From Candidatus Peregrinibacteria bacterium RIFOXYB2_FULL_33_20 (GTDB lineage Bacteria > Patescibacteriota > Gracilibacteria > UBA1369 > GWF2-33-10): DNA of 38,170 nt. Location of the stretch: positions 1 through 38,170 of the forward strand of contig MFXK01000027.1 in the NCBI GenBank assembly GCA_001788835.1, written 5' to 3'. This document shows, one piece after another, positions 19,776 to 28,536 of this stretch (its first letter is position 1; the number at the start of each line of letters is the position of its first letter). Made by a program: the position numbers and the translations under genes. The notes beneath the pieces were generated by a model. The model did no database searches, had not been told where the DNA came from, and saw only the letters and a list, made by a program, of their open reading frames with translations.

Positions 19776-20543
19776 ATGGAAAATGAAAGATATGATTTTG
19801 GTAACATTCTTTTTTCTGGACCATGTAATGCAAAATGCCCAGAATGTATCGGGAAATTACTGGAAGAGACAAAAAAGCAACTAAATAATTTGCAAATCTA
19901 TCCATTATTGAATATAGAGCCTTTTGTAGCACTTCTAAAAAAACAGGGTGTACGAGAAGTGATTTTTACTGGAACAAACACCGATCCTCAATTATATGGA
20001 TATGAGGAACAGCTTATTGCTGATCTTCGTCGGGAATTGGGAGATAATGTTTTGTTATCTTTACATACCAATGGCAGATTAGCAGTAAAAAGAAGAAGCA
20101 CTTTTAATCAATATGATAAAGCAACTATTTCCATCCCATCGTTTACTCCTGAAGTTTATAAGGCCATGATGGGAGTGTCTCCAAACTTTGACTTGTCTCA
20201 GATATTAAATTTAGCAAAAATGCCTATAAAAATTTCTAGATTAACAAGTTTAACTAATAGAGAAGATTGTGCGGCTTTTTTGAGACATTGTTTGACTTTG
20301 GGTATAAAAAGAGTGGCATTTAGAAAACTGTTTGGTGAAGTGCTTGAATGGGAGGATTTAGTCGATATCAATGGACTTGGTATGCAAAAGATAAGAAATT
20401 TTCATGGCAATTCTGTATATAACTACAAAGACATGGAAGTAACTTTATGGGATTTTTCAGCTACTGGCTGCAGATCTATCAGCTTATTTAGTGATGGTCA
20501 TATTAGTGATCATTATTTATTAATTGATGCCATGAAACAATAA
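19776..20543 (+). CDS. Radical SAM protein (255 aa)
   Basis: The N-terminal GPCNAKCPEC holds a canonical CxxxCxxC cluster motif (C17, C21, C24). It is followed by a beta-alpha pattern with VREVIFTGTNTDPQLYGY (about 56-73) and LLSLHTNGRL, as expected for a short radical SAM barrel. No SPASM or B12-binding domain is present, and no more specific family is obvious. The later TGCRSISLFSDG (about 231-242) contains a lone cysteine. It lies 2 bases after the HemN-like gene and 38 bases before the phosphatase start, so the three are very likely one transcript. The product could modify a small molecule, nucleoside or peptide; no precursor peptide gene is visible beside it. Confidence 0.85.
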   Translation: MENERYDFGNILFSGPCNAKCPECIGKLLEETKKQLNNLQIYPLLNIEPFVALLKKQGVREVIFTGTNTDPQLYGYEEQLIADLRRELGDNVLLSLHTNGRLAVKRRSTFNQYDKATISIPSFTPEVYKAMMGVSPNFDLSQILNLAKMPIKISRLTSLTNREDCAAFLRHCLTLGIKRVAFRKLFGEVLEWEDLVDINGLGMQKIRNFHGNSVYNYKDMEVTLWDFSATGCRSISLFSDGHISDHYLLIDAMKQ

Positions 20544-20581
20544 TTTAAAAAATTAAAACTTTGGAAAAAAGGATTAACACC

Positions 20582-21145
20582 ATGATGCTAAATAACGATT
20601 ACTATGCAATAAGACACGCTTTAGCCAAAAACAGGGAAGATCGTGTGTTATCTTCTACTGAAAAAACAGGGATATCTCACCCTTTAACACCTGAAGGAAG
20701 AGTTCAAATGCATAAAGTTGCAAAAGAGAGTGGTATAGAATTTGATCGTATTATTACTTCTTCTATTTTGAGAACAAGACAATCAGCAGAAATTATTCAA
20801 GAATACTGTGGGGGGATTATTATGACGGATGAGCGATTAATAGAGCATCAGGTAGGTGCTTTTGATGGCAGATCAATCGATGAATGGGCCAATTATTGGA
20901 AAGAAAATGATGTCAGATATTGCGCCTCAATACAAGTTGAAACATGGACAGCCGTTCGCGAAAGAGTGGGGGCTTTATTAATAGAGTCCAATTTTCTTTA
21001 TAAGGGTGAAAATATACTTTTTGTTTCTCACGAACTGCCGATAAGCATGTTACTTGATTTTATTAACGGGATTAAGCGAGAAACACATCCCAGAATATAT
21101 ATACCTTATAGCCAATTTATCCATTTAAATTCTGTTAGTCCTTGA
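20582..21145 (+). CDS. Histidine phosphatase (phosphoglycerate mutase-like)
   Basis: This is a member of the histidine phosphatase superfamily, which transfers phosphate through an active-site histidine. The N-terminal RHG motif reads IRHALA, with the Arg-His pair kept and Gly replaced by Ala. TSSILRTRQSAEII supplies the second conserved arginine, and SHELPI supplies the second catalytic histidine. The length (187 residues) fits the cobC/SixA-like branch. I prefer the ATG at 20582 because an AAAGGA ribosome binding site sits 8 bases upstream; an in-frame TTG at 20561 would add seven residues. It closes the radical SAM operon and may remove phosphate from the pathway's product or a precursor. 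The 3' end converges on nadB, with no clear terminator. Confidence 0.88.
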   Translation: MMLNNDYYAIRHALAKNREDRVLSSTEKTGISHPLTPEGRVQMHKVAKESGIEFDRIITSSILRTRQSAEIIQEYCGGIIMTDERLIEHQVGAFDGRSIDEWANYWKENDVRYCASIQVETWTAVRERVGALLIESNFLYKGENILFVSHELPISMLLDFINGIKRETHPRIYIPYSQFIHLNSVSP

Positions 21146-21181
21146 TGTTATGGATATCTATTTTCAATTATGAGTCTATTG

Positions 21182-22678
21182 CTAGTGGTCTTTTATATAA
21201 TGCCCTCCCAGACTGATAGGACGAGCCATGGCTGATTTGGTGATTAATTCAGCGGTGATTAATAAATTTTCGGTTTCCAGTAGCATTTCATTTAAACCCT
21301 TAGTGTTGGCGGGCAGATTGGATTTAAGCTGATTTATTGATTCTAGAGCTTCTGCCATTTCTGCCATTTTTCTTAGGATGCCGACCTTTTCCCACATTAA
21401 ATTTTTGAGGTTTTTTTGCATAGCTATTAGCTTGTTTTCTAATTTTTTATTTAGTTTAAGGTATTCTGATTTATTTTTTTTGATTTGGATTTTTGTAATG
21501 TTAGTTCTATCAGCATTTTTTTGGGCTAAATTTTTAATGATAGCATCGGAAAATACCAAGGCTTCCACTAATGAATTTGACGCTAGTCTATTGGCCCCAT
21601 GTACGCCAGTGCAAGCTACTTCGCCAAAAGCATATAAATTTTTAACGCCGGTTTCACTCTTTAAATTTACTTTAATTCCGCCACAAGAATAATGAGCCGC
21701 TGGAGTAATAGGAATTAAATCTTTGGTTAAATCAAAGCCATAGTCTTTGAGCCAGTCATAGATTTTTGGAAAGCGCAGTTTTACTTCATTGGGATCTTTG
21801 TGAGTAATATCCAAGTAAATAGGGCTTTTTTTGCTTTCTTCATAAATATTGATAGCTACAATATCTCGAGGTGCTAATTCCGCTAATTTATGTCTTTTCA
21901 ACATAAATCTCTCTCCTTTATTGTTTTTTAAATAAGCGCCTTCTCCACGCACTGCTTCGGAAATCAAGAATTTCGCTTCACCCCAATAATTAAAAGCTGT
22001 CGGATGGAACTGAATAAATTCAAGATCTTGAAATTTTAGTCCTGCTCTATAGCCCATAGCTAAACCATCGCCGGTGGAGATTTTGGGATTAGTGGTGTGC
22101 AGATAAACTTGGCCGCAGCCGCCTGTAGCTAATATCGTATAGTCCGCGTATAAGTCCATGATTTTTTGATTTTTGATGGCGGTAGCGCCTAAGCAGGATT
22201 TTTGGTCATTATTCAAAATCAGTTCGCAGGCAAAACAATTTTCCCAGATTTTAATATTTTTATTTTTTTTCACATTGGCTAATAAGGCTAATTCTATTTC
22301 CTGTCCAGTATAATCTCCCACAAAGGCAATCCTTCTCTCGCTGTGTCCGCCTTCTCTGGTTAATAACAATTCGCCGTCATGGCTGGCAAATTTAACGCCA
22401 TAATTAATGAGGTTTTTAATGGCTGATGGCGCATTTTTCACCATGAATTTCACCGCTTTTTGGTCATTGTGGTAGGAACCGGCGATCAGGGTATCTTTTA
22501 TGTGTTTATCAAAGCTATCATATTTATCCAAGACGCCGGCAATGCCTCCTTGCGCATAATTGGTGCTGGTATCAATGGCATGTTTTTTGGTAATTATTAA
22601 AACCTGTCCTAATTTAGAGGCATTTAAAGCGAAATTCAAACCAGCGATTCCGGAGCCGATAACTAAGAAAGTGGGCAT
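21182..22678 (-). CDS. nadB: L-aspartate oxidase NadB
   Basis: NadB is the FAD enzyme that oxidises L-aspartate to iminoaspartate, the first step of de novo NAD synthesis. The N-terminal dinucleotide-binding motif is VIGSGIAGLNFA (G8, G10, G13). STNYAQGGIAGVLD, typical of NadB, follows. HPTAFNYWGEAKFLISEAVRGEGAYL and HYSCGGIKVN match the active-site and FAD-contact region. The C-terminal helical domain is present. The length of 498 is slightly short but complete. No nadA or nadC lies in this window. Fumarate reductase subunits share the fold, but the motif spellings and length favour NadB. The gene is the last of the minus-strand set 26985-21182. Confidence 0.92.
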   Translation of the reverse strand: MPTFLVIGSGIAGLNFALNASKLGQVLIITKKHAIDTSTNYAQGGIAGVLDKYDSFDKHIKDTLIAGSYHNDQKAVKFMVKNAPSAIKNLINYGVKFASHDGELLLTREGGHSERRIAFVGDYTGQEIELALLANVKKNKNIKIWENCFACELILNNDQKSCLGATAIKNQKIMDLYADYTILATGGCGQVYLHTTNPKISTGDGLAMGYRAGLKFQDLEFIQFHPTAFNYWGEAKFLISEAVRGEGAYLKNNKGERFMLKRHKLAELAPRDIVAINIYEESKKSPIYLDITHKDPNEVKLRFPKIYDWLKDYGFDLTKDLIPITPAAHYSCGGIKVNLKSETGVKNLYAFGEVACTGVHGANRLASNSLVEALVFSDAIIKNLAQKNADRTNITKIQIKKNKSEYLKLNKKLENKLIAMQKNLKNLMWEKVGILRKMAEMAEALESINQLKSNLPANTKGLNEMLLETENLLITAELITKSAMARPISLGGHYIKDH

Positions 22679-22698
22679 GGGTAAGAAATTTAAAAATT

Positions 22699-23250
22699 CT
22701 AATTCTCAATAGTTTGAAACCAGTCATCAAATCTAGTTTTTTTGAGTTTTTTAAATAAAGCTTTGCCGGTTTTGGTTTGCAGGTATTTTTCAGTATTCGT
22801 CAGCCATTTCATACAAGTTTTGTAGCCAAGATCATAATATTCTTTTGCCTGGAGGCAGGTTTCAAGATGATCTGCGTCTCTGGCACATTTGCTTTCTAAT
22901 GTTTTTTGTTCTTCAAATTCATGGAAAAGTTTATAAAAAGTTTGGCCAGTATTTGTTGGTAGACCTTTAATCTGATCGCGAAAAGCCTGATTTTCTGCCA
23001 AAGCAGGTTTAAGGTATTTTTTATTGATATTATTAAAATCACCAATGCGAATTTCGGCGTTATCATGAATTATAATCATCATGGCTGTTTTATAGGCATC
23101 AGCTTTTTCTTCACTGGCAATTACAAAAGCGATTTGGCTGGCTCTGGCAATATGTTCCGCTAGACTATCAGGATTCTGGACACCTGCGAACATCGTACCG
23201 CAGTGTTTTATTTTTTTTAACATGCCCAATTCAAAGAAAAAATTTAGCAT
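22699..23250 (-). CDS. HD-domain phosphohydrolase (YfbR/HDDC2-like)
   Basis: The HD superfamily metal site is complete: H33 (in SLAEH), H62-D63 (IIHDNAEIRIGDF, with the family's extra E66 and D71) and D127 (ARDADHLE). This pattern matches the YfbR/HDDC2 group of 5'-deoxynucleotidases, which remove phosphate from deoxynucleoside monophosphates. The substrate is not certain from sequence. The first nine residues are hydrophobic and could be an over-extension, because M10 is an alternative start. The gene lies 20 bases upstream of nadB on the same strand, so the two are probably co-transcribed. A strong terminator separates it from secDF. Confidence 0.85.
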   Translation of the reverse strand: MLNFFFELGMLKKIKHCGTMFAGVQNPDSLAEHIARASQIAFVIASEEKADAYKTAMMIIIHDNAEIRIGDFNNINKKYLKPALAENQAFRDQIKGLPTNTGQTFYKLFHEFEEQKTLESKCARDADHLETCLQAKEYYDLGYKTCMKWLTNTEKYLQTKTGKALFKKLKKTRFDDWFQTIEN

Positions 23251-23328
23251 GATTTAAAATTTATTAAGCAAAAACAACCTAATTTTAGGTCTAAAAAAAA
23301 AATCTAGCAACTTATAAATTTTACGCTT

Positions 23329-23365
23329 AAAAAACCGTATATTTTTTGCGGATATACGGTTTTTT
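23329..23365 (-). terminator. Rho-independent terminator after secDF
   Basis: ACCGTATAT and ATATACGGT form a stem around a ~9-base loop, flanked by A6 and T6 runs. Read on the minus strand the stem is followed by six T, 28 bases beyond the secDF stop. The symmetry means it could also work in the other direction. Confidence 0.85.
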
Positions 23366-23392
23366 AGTTTAAGTTTTTTGTGTTGGAGACCT

Positions 23393-26300
23393 TTATTTTC
23401 TTTTAAATCTTTCAAATTCGATTAGTAATGGCGAGGCAATGAAAATTGATGAATAGGCACCAACTGTTATACCGATAATTAATGATAAGACAAAAAACTG
23501 GATTGAATCGCTTCCCAAAAAATACATAGCAATCAAAGGAATTACGGTTGATAGGGAAGTATTGATAGATCTATGAAGAGTTTCGTTGATTGAAGTGTCG
23601 GTTAGAGCTAGCAGATCAGTTGAGGTTTTGTGAATTTTGAGATTTTCTCTTAACCTGTCAAATACCACTATGGTGTCATGCACAGAGAAACCAGCAAGAG
23701 TCAGTAAGGCTGTAATAAATAAGGTGTCAATTTCCGCCGCAGGCAGAAAATGTCCGATAATTACATATATTCCAACTAGACAAGCAAGGTCATGTGCAAG
23801 AGCAATTATAGCCGCAATGCCAAATTTCCAGGCACTGATTTGTTTTGGAACTTTCCTGAAGGCAAAGGCAATATAACTCATTATCGCAATTAGAGCTATA
23901 GTTAGAGAAGTTAAAGCTTTTTTCTTAAGAGTTGCGCCTACTGTTGGACCTATAGTTGTGAATCTTAATTCTTCAATAGTTCCGAAATCAGTTTTTAATT
24001 TAGTAAGTAGTTTTTGGTGCACTTCTTCTTCAATTGATTTATGTCTTATTATGAAAGTATTTTCACCTGACGCAATAATTTGAGGGTTAACGCTTAGGTC
24101 AATTTTTTTAGTTTCATCGCTAAGATCTTTATTGTATTCATCATCAAATTTTTTCAATTCTTCTTGTATTTGTATGTTAGTAACAGTATTCGGGAATTTT
24201 ATTTCTAACAATGTTCCTCCTTTGAAATCCATTCCATAGTTGAAGCCCCAGATTGCAAGACCTATAAGTCCAGGTAAGATTGACGCCACTGAAAGGCCAT
24301 AAAAGAATTTTCTGTATTTCATTATTTTAAGATCTGGTTTCTTATATTCTTTACCAGCCCTAGGTCCGCCAAATAACCAAGGGTATTCTTTGAGCGGTGT
24401 GTATTTTAAGCCTTGTAAGAAAACGTAAGAAATAGAAATTGCGGTGAACATGGAAACGACCACACCAGCCGCCAAGTTGAAAGCAAAACCTCTGATGATT
24501 GATGAACCGAAAACAATTAAGATGGCACAGATAATGAGAGTGGTAAAATTACTATCTCTAATACTTGGCCAGGCTCTGTTGAAACCAGCAACAATTGCCA
24601 TAGAATAAGTAGAGCCATTACGCATCTCTTCTTTCATGCGTTCAAAAATAAGGATGTTCGCGTCAACTGCCATGCCCACCGACAACACGATACCAGCAAA
24701 GCCGGCTAAGGTCAGAGTAATAGAGGTGGAAAATAAGAAAGCGAGGAAGAAAAACGCAAAAGTAGCAATGACAAATGAGGCTAATTTTTCCAGTCCATTT
24801 TCTTCGCTTTGGACAATCTTGATAATAATGAAAACATAAATGACCGCCGCAATTAAAGTGCTGGCAATCATAGGTATGGACATCTTGATCAGGAAAGCCA
24901 AGATAATTGCATATATTGTTAAGGCAATGTTAGCAATGAGGCCTGGAAGTCTGTAATATAAAATCATAAATAATGCTAACACAATAATACCAATAAGACC
25001 GGCTTTGAAACTTGCATTTAAGGCCTGCTCTCCAATACTAGCACCAAGCGTATATTGCCCGCTCAAAGTGATTGGAGCGGGAATAGCGCCGGTCATCAAA
25101 TCCCTGGCTAATTTATTGGCTTCATCCACACTGAAGTTACCTGTAATCTGGGCTTGTCCGCCGCTGATTTTTTGTTGCACATTTGGTGCTGAAATTAATT
25201 CTCCGCCAACAAATATTGCTAATGGTTTATTTATATTTTCTTCGGTTAATTTTTCGAAAATTTTCGCCCCTTCGTCATTGAATTTAATGCTGACATAAGG
25301 AACATATAAATTATTGAAAGCCACACTGGCTGATTCAAAATATTCGCCATTAAGTTCAGTATCTTGCCATGGATCAGGTAGAGTGGAGAAGAAAATTTCT
25401 TGTAATTTGTAGGCTTCTTCTGATTTGGTTTCTGTGTATTCTGGAGTAACTTTATCAGCTTTGATAAGATGAAAACCAAATTTTGTTTCCACTGGTTTTT
25501 GTGAAATTTCATTGTTGTTTTGTAAATCCAAAGCGCCGGCAATAAAATCAGGATCATACTGGCTGTCTTTGTTGACTTCCTGATCCAAAATTCCGCCTTT
25601 ATCTTTATTGCTTAAATCGTCAGAATATTCATTAACTAAGGTGCTGAAATCCTCGCCTGCTTGTAATTTTGTTAGCACTTCCTTAGCAAGTTTCTGGGCT
25701 TCTTCTTTTGATCTGGTAACAGTGAGAGCAGCACGTTCAGCACCTTTGTATGAAATTAAGAGGTGGCTGACTTTAATTGATTTATCATGCTTAATTTCTC
25801 GATCTTGCGTTTTTTTATCCACTAATTGCAAAACAAAGAAACCAGTTTGATCTTTTAGTCCGCTGGAATCCAAAAATTTGCCATTATTACCTTCTACAAT
25901 TTCAGAGAAAATTTTCCCCACTGGTAGTTTAGCTAACACGTTTTGGATGGTTGGCACTAGTTGATCTTGATATACATAATCTTTGTTTTCAATGTATTGC
26001 ACTTTTTGTGGATTGGCTGATTGTAACTCAGGACCTATCTGAGATATAGCTGTGCCGTTTTTTATCTTTTTTAAAGTATCATTAGCAGCCACTCTGACAA
26101 CTTCAATTTCCGAAGCGTCTGAGGTGTTTTTTTGCGTTTTGAATTCTAACTGAATTACTTTGCCAACAGTGGCCTTGGCTTTTTCAATATCTTTTATACC
26201 AGCTAATTCTACTACAATATATTTTTCGCCGCCGAAATCAGAAACATATATATAAGGTTCATTTACACCTAAGCCATTAACACGTTTTGTAATGACCTCT

Positions 26301-26536
26301 TTTACGCCTTCGATGATTTTTTGTCTTTGACTGGGATCAACTTTGTTTAAATCTATTTTATAGGTAAGCTGCGTTCCGCCCTGCAAATCTAAGCCTAAAT
26401 TATATTTCATCTCCTTAAGCGATTGTGGCAAATTAGGGATAACTTTTTGTTGATATTCGCTTGGCAGATCAAGGAATCCTAGACCTATAGCAAATATTAC
26501 AATAATAAGAATCTTAATTAAGATATTACGTTTCAT
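23393..26536 (-). CDS. secDF: SecD-SecF fusion with inserted parvulin-type prolyl isomerase
   Basis: SecDF uses the proton gradient to pull secreted proteins out of the SecYEG channel. This 1047-residue protein holds both halves. SecD has LGLDLQGGTQL (about 47-57), then an ectodomain, then six transmembrane helices with the AVDANILIFERMKEE signature. SecF has GMDFKGGTLLEIKF and VHDTIVVFDRLRENL. Fused SecDF is known in other bacteria. The unusual part is residues ~255-360, a PpiC/parvulin domain inside the SecD ectodomain: KVSHLLIS, EDFSTLVNEYSDD, KGGIL and TKFGFHLIK are its standard landmarks. Residues ~185-250 may be a second, decayed copy. The insertion puts a foldase on the exit side of the translocon. 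The gene ends at a good terminator. Confidence 0.95.
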   Translation of the reverse strand: MKRNILIKILIIVIFAIGLGFLDLPSEYQQKVIPNLPQSLKEMKYNLGLDLQGGTQLTYKIDLNKVDPSQRQKIIEGVKEVITKRVNGLGVNEPYIYVSDFGGEKYIVVELAGIKDIEKAKATVGKVIQLEFKTQKNTSDASEIEVVRVAANDTLKKIKNGTAISQIGPELQSANPQKVQYIENKDYVYQDQLVPTIQNVLAKLPVGKIFSEIVEGNNGKFLDSSGLKDQTGFFVLQLVDKKTQDREIKHDKSIKVSHLLISYKGAERAALTVTRSKEEAQKLAKEVLTKLQAGEDFSTLVNEYSDDLSNKDKGGILDQEVNKDSQYDPDFIAGALDLQNNNEISQKPVETKFGFHLIKADKVTPEYTETKSEEAYKLQEIFFSTLPDPWQDTELNGEYFESASVAFNNLYVPYVSIKFNDEGAKIFEKLTEENINKPLAIFVGGELISAPNVQQKISGGQAQITGNFSVDEANKLARDLMTGAIPAPITLSGQYTLGASIGEQALNASFKAGLIGIIVLALFMILYYRLPGLIANIALTIYAIILAFLIKMSIPMIASTLIAAVIYVFIIIKIVQSEENGLEKLASFVIATFAFFFLAFLFSTSITLTLAGFAGIVLSVGMAVDANILIFERMKEEMRNGSTYSMAIVAGFNRAWPSIRDSNFTTLIICAILIVFGSSIIRGFAFNLAAGVVVSMFTAISISYVFLQGLKYTPLKEYPWLFGGPRAGKEYKKPDLKIMKYRKFFYGLSVASILPGLIGLAIWGFNYGMDFKGGTLLEIKFPNTVTNIQIQEELKKFDDEYNKDLSDETKKIDLSVNPQIIASGENTFIIRHKSIEEEVHQKLLTKLKTDFGTIEELRFTTIGPTVGATLKKKALTSLTIALIAIMSYIAFAFRKVPKQISAWKFGIAAIIALAHDLACLVGIYVIIGHFLPAAEIDTLFITALLTLAGFSVHDTIVVFDRLRENLKIHKTSTDLLALTDTSINETLHRSINTSLSTVIPLIAMYFLGSDSIQFFVLSLIIGITVGAYSSIFIASPLLIEFERFKRK

Positions 26537-26610
26537 AGGGAGTTAGTTAGAAAGAAAAAAGTGGAAAGAAAAAAGTGGTTATAAATACTTTTTTCTTTTT
26601 TCTTTTTCCT

Positions 26611-26985
26611 TTATGCTCTCTTGTAATCATCCTCAATTCTCACCACGTCATCAAGTTCAGGTGTAGACACTTCAAAAATTTCACTATCTTCAAGTGCTTC
26701 AAGGCGGTGGATAGTTTTTGGCAGTAAATCAATTTTGTCTCCCGGCGTTAAAATAAGTTCTTGCAAAGATTGTTGATTATCTCCTACGGTTAATTTAACT
26801 TGGCCTTTTAAGACATACTGCGTTTCGCACTTAATTTTATGATATTGCAGAGATAAACGATGTTTTTTTTTGATTTTTAAAATTTTTCCGGCATATTTAT
26901 TAGTATGTGCGAACCATATTTCTGATCCCCATGGTTTTTCTTTAATTTGAATATCTGTAAGATAAATTTGATTTATGTCCGTCAT
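26611..26985 (-). CDS. Cupin, mannose-6-phosphate isomerase type II-like
   Basis: This small cupin (124 residues) resembles the C-terminal isomerase domain of bifunctional ManC/type II phosphomannose isomerase. Landmarks are KPWGSEIWFAHTNKYAGKIL, then LSLQYHKIKCETQYVLKG with metal-binding His and Glu, and the family ending SEIFEVSTPELDDVVRIEDD with YKR. The reaction would be fructose-6-phosphate to mannose-6-phosphate, but free-standing cupins of this type are also found in other sugar pathways, so the substrate is not proven. It lies 74 bases upstream of secDF on the same strand; the gap has a short duplicated A/G-rich sequence and a weak A/T hairpin. Confidence 0.85.
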   Translation of the reverse strand: MTDINQIYLTDIQIKEKPWGSEIWFAHTNKYAGKILKIKKKHRLSLQYHKIKCETQYVLKGQVKLTVGDNQQSLQELILTPGDKIDLLPKTIHRLEALEDSEIFEVSTPELDDVVRIEDDYKRA

Positions 26986-27112
26986 AAATAATAAAAATTT
27001 ACTACATTCTTATAGCACGGAAAAATACGAAATGAAAATAAAAAATTCTAAAATGAGTTGTAAGATAAATTTATTCTTGTTTTTTAGCGGATTTCTAATA
27101 CAATAATTTAGC

Positions 27113-27197
27113 GCCCAGGTGGTGAAATTGGTAGACACGCTAGTCTTAGGAACTAGTGCTTCACGGCTTGAGGGTTCGATTCCCTCCCTGGGCACCA
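27113..27197 (+). tRNA. tRNA-Leu (UAG)
   Basis: The acceptor stem GCCCAGG (27113-27119) pairs with CCTGGGC (27187-27193), followed by A and an encoded CCA. The anticodon stem CTAGT/ACTAG encloses the loop CTTAGGA, giving anticodon TAG. A long variable arm marks it as class II, and GGTTCGATTCC is the T-arm. It reads CTA and probably other CTN leucine codons. Confidence 0.96.
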
Positions 27198-27394
27198 CCA
27201 CCTTTGCTTTTAAATTTGAGAATTGCCTGATACATGATCCATGAGATATGGCTTTAAAATTGAATTTAGCAAGCATTAAAAGCTACGGAGCATATACTTT
27301 AATCCAGATTTTTTAAAGCGTAGTAGTATAAAAATTTTACAGTGAATGTTTTTTAACATATATTTAGGATAAACAATTAACATTTATTATAATA

Positions 27395-28531
27395 ATGCCA
27401 AATATCATTAAAAAATTTACAACTAATAAAATGAAAAATTCAAAATTGGAACAGCATACAGTTCTAGTTGATATCCCCAAATATTTTATTTTGATATCTC
27501 TGACTGTGCTTTTGATTTTATTTTTTTGGATGATGGTGCCGTTTTTGCCTTCATTGATAATCGCTTCAGTTATTACAACAGGATTTTATCCACTGTATTT
27601 AAAATTTTTAAAAATTATTAAAAGGCCAACTTTAGCGGCGATAATTTTTAGTTTGTTATTATTGATAGTGATAATTACACCGATTACCTGGTTCATTTCT
27701 TATATCACTTCCGAATCAATTAATACCTATCTGTTATTAGAGTCAAAAGTATCAGAACTTATTAATTCTGATTTTACTTTGATTCCGAAAATTTTGAGAG
27801 ATAGTTTTTTGGGTAGTTATATCGATAAATACAGTCAGTATGTGACAATCAATCCTAATGAATTAATTCAATATGCCAGCAAGTTAGTGCAAAATGTCAG
27901 TCAGTTTTTGATTGATAAAACAGCAGGATTAGCCAAGCAAATTTCCATTTTAGCCTTGTACGTTTTTGTGTTGTTAATCTCCACTTTTTTCTTTTTTAGA
28001 GATGGAGATAAAATTGTTCATGGGATTAAGGATTTGATTCCCCTGCCAAGACAATATAGAGATATTTTGGTGAGTAAATTGCATGAAATTAGCCAAGGGG
28101 TGCTTTATGGTGTATTTGGATCGGCAATTGCTCAAGGTTTTCTTGGTGGTGTGGGTTTTGCGGTAGTTGGAATTCAAAGTGCGGCTTTCTGGGGAACGGT
28201 CATGGCTTTTTTCTCGATCGTTCCATATATTGGCTCAACCGTTATCTGGCTGCCAGCCGTGCTATATCTGTTTTATTCTGGACATGCTATTGCCGGTATT
28301 TTTTTGTTGTGTTGGTCTATGTTTTTGGTGGGAACGGTGGATAATTTTCTCAAACCTTATCTGATCGGCGGAACAGCGCATATTCATCCTTTGCTTTCTT
28401 TTATAGCCATTTTCGGCGGTATCTTTGCTTTTGGCATGGTGGGATTGATTATTGCTCCTTATATTCTATCTTTGGTCTTAACTTTCTTACATATATATAA
28501 GTTGGAATATAAGAAGATATTGGGGGAGTAG
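27395..28531 (+). CDS. AI-2E family (PerM/UPF0118) membrane transporter
   Basis: This is a 378-residue integral membrane protein with about eight helices: pairs near 31-70 and 85-107, then a soluble segment to about 180, then helices to the end. The C-terminal half carries the family pattern (GVLYGVFGSAIAQGFLGGVGF, then FSIVPYIGSTVIWLPA and a final FGGIFAFGMVGLIIAPY). The family was named for a proposed autoinducer-2 exporter, but members have various or unknown substrates. A TATAAT at 27388-27393 almost touches the ATG at 27395. If it is the -10 box, the transcript would begin inside the gene and the ATG at 27431 (residue 13) would be the real start. It converges on trpS with a 5-base gap. 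Confidence 0.92.
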   Translation: MPNIIKKFTTNKMKNSKLEQHTVLVDIPKYFILISLTVLLILFFWMMVPFLPSLIIASVITTGFYPLYLKFLKIIKRPTLAAIIFSLLLLIVIITPITWFISYITSESINTYLLLESKVSELINSDFTLIPKILRDSFLGSYIDKYSQYVTINPNELIQYASKLVQNVSQFLIDKTAGLAKQISILALYVFVLLISTFFFFRDGDKIVHGIKDLIPLPRQYRDILVSKLHEISQGVLYGVFGSAIAQGFLGGVGFAVVGIQSAAFWGTVMAFFSIVPYIGSTVIWLPAVLYLFYSGHAIAGIFLLCWSMFLVGTVDNFLKPYLIGGTAHIHPLLSFIAIFGGIFAFGMVGLIIAPYILSLVLTFLHIYKLEYKKILGE

Positions 28532-28536
28532 GGGGG

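Noticed and set aside
27010-27276. A minus-strand 88-residue frame across the tRNA-Leu gene, with a VVPREGIEPSSREA-type peptide.
   Set aside because: It is the antisense translation of a tRNA, a well-known spurious peptide, and it has no promoter or ribosome binding site.
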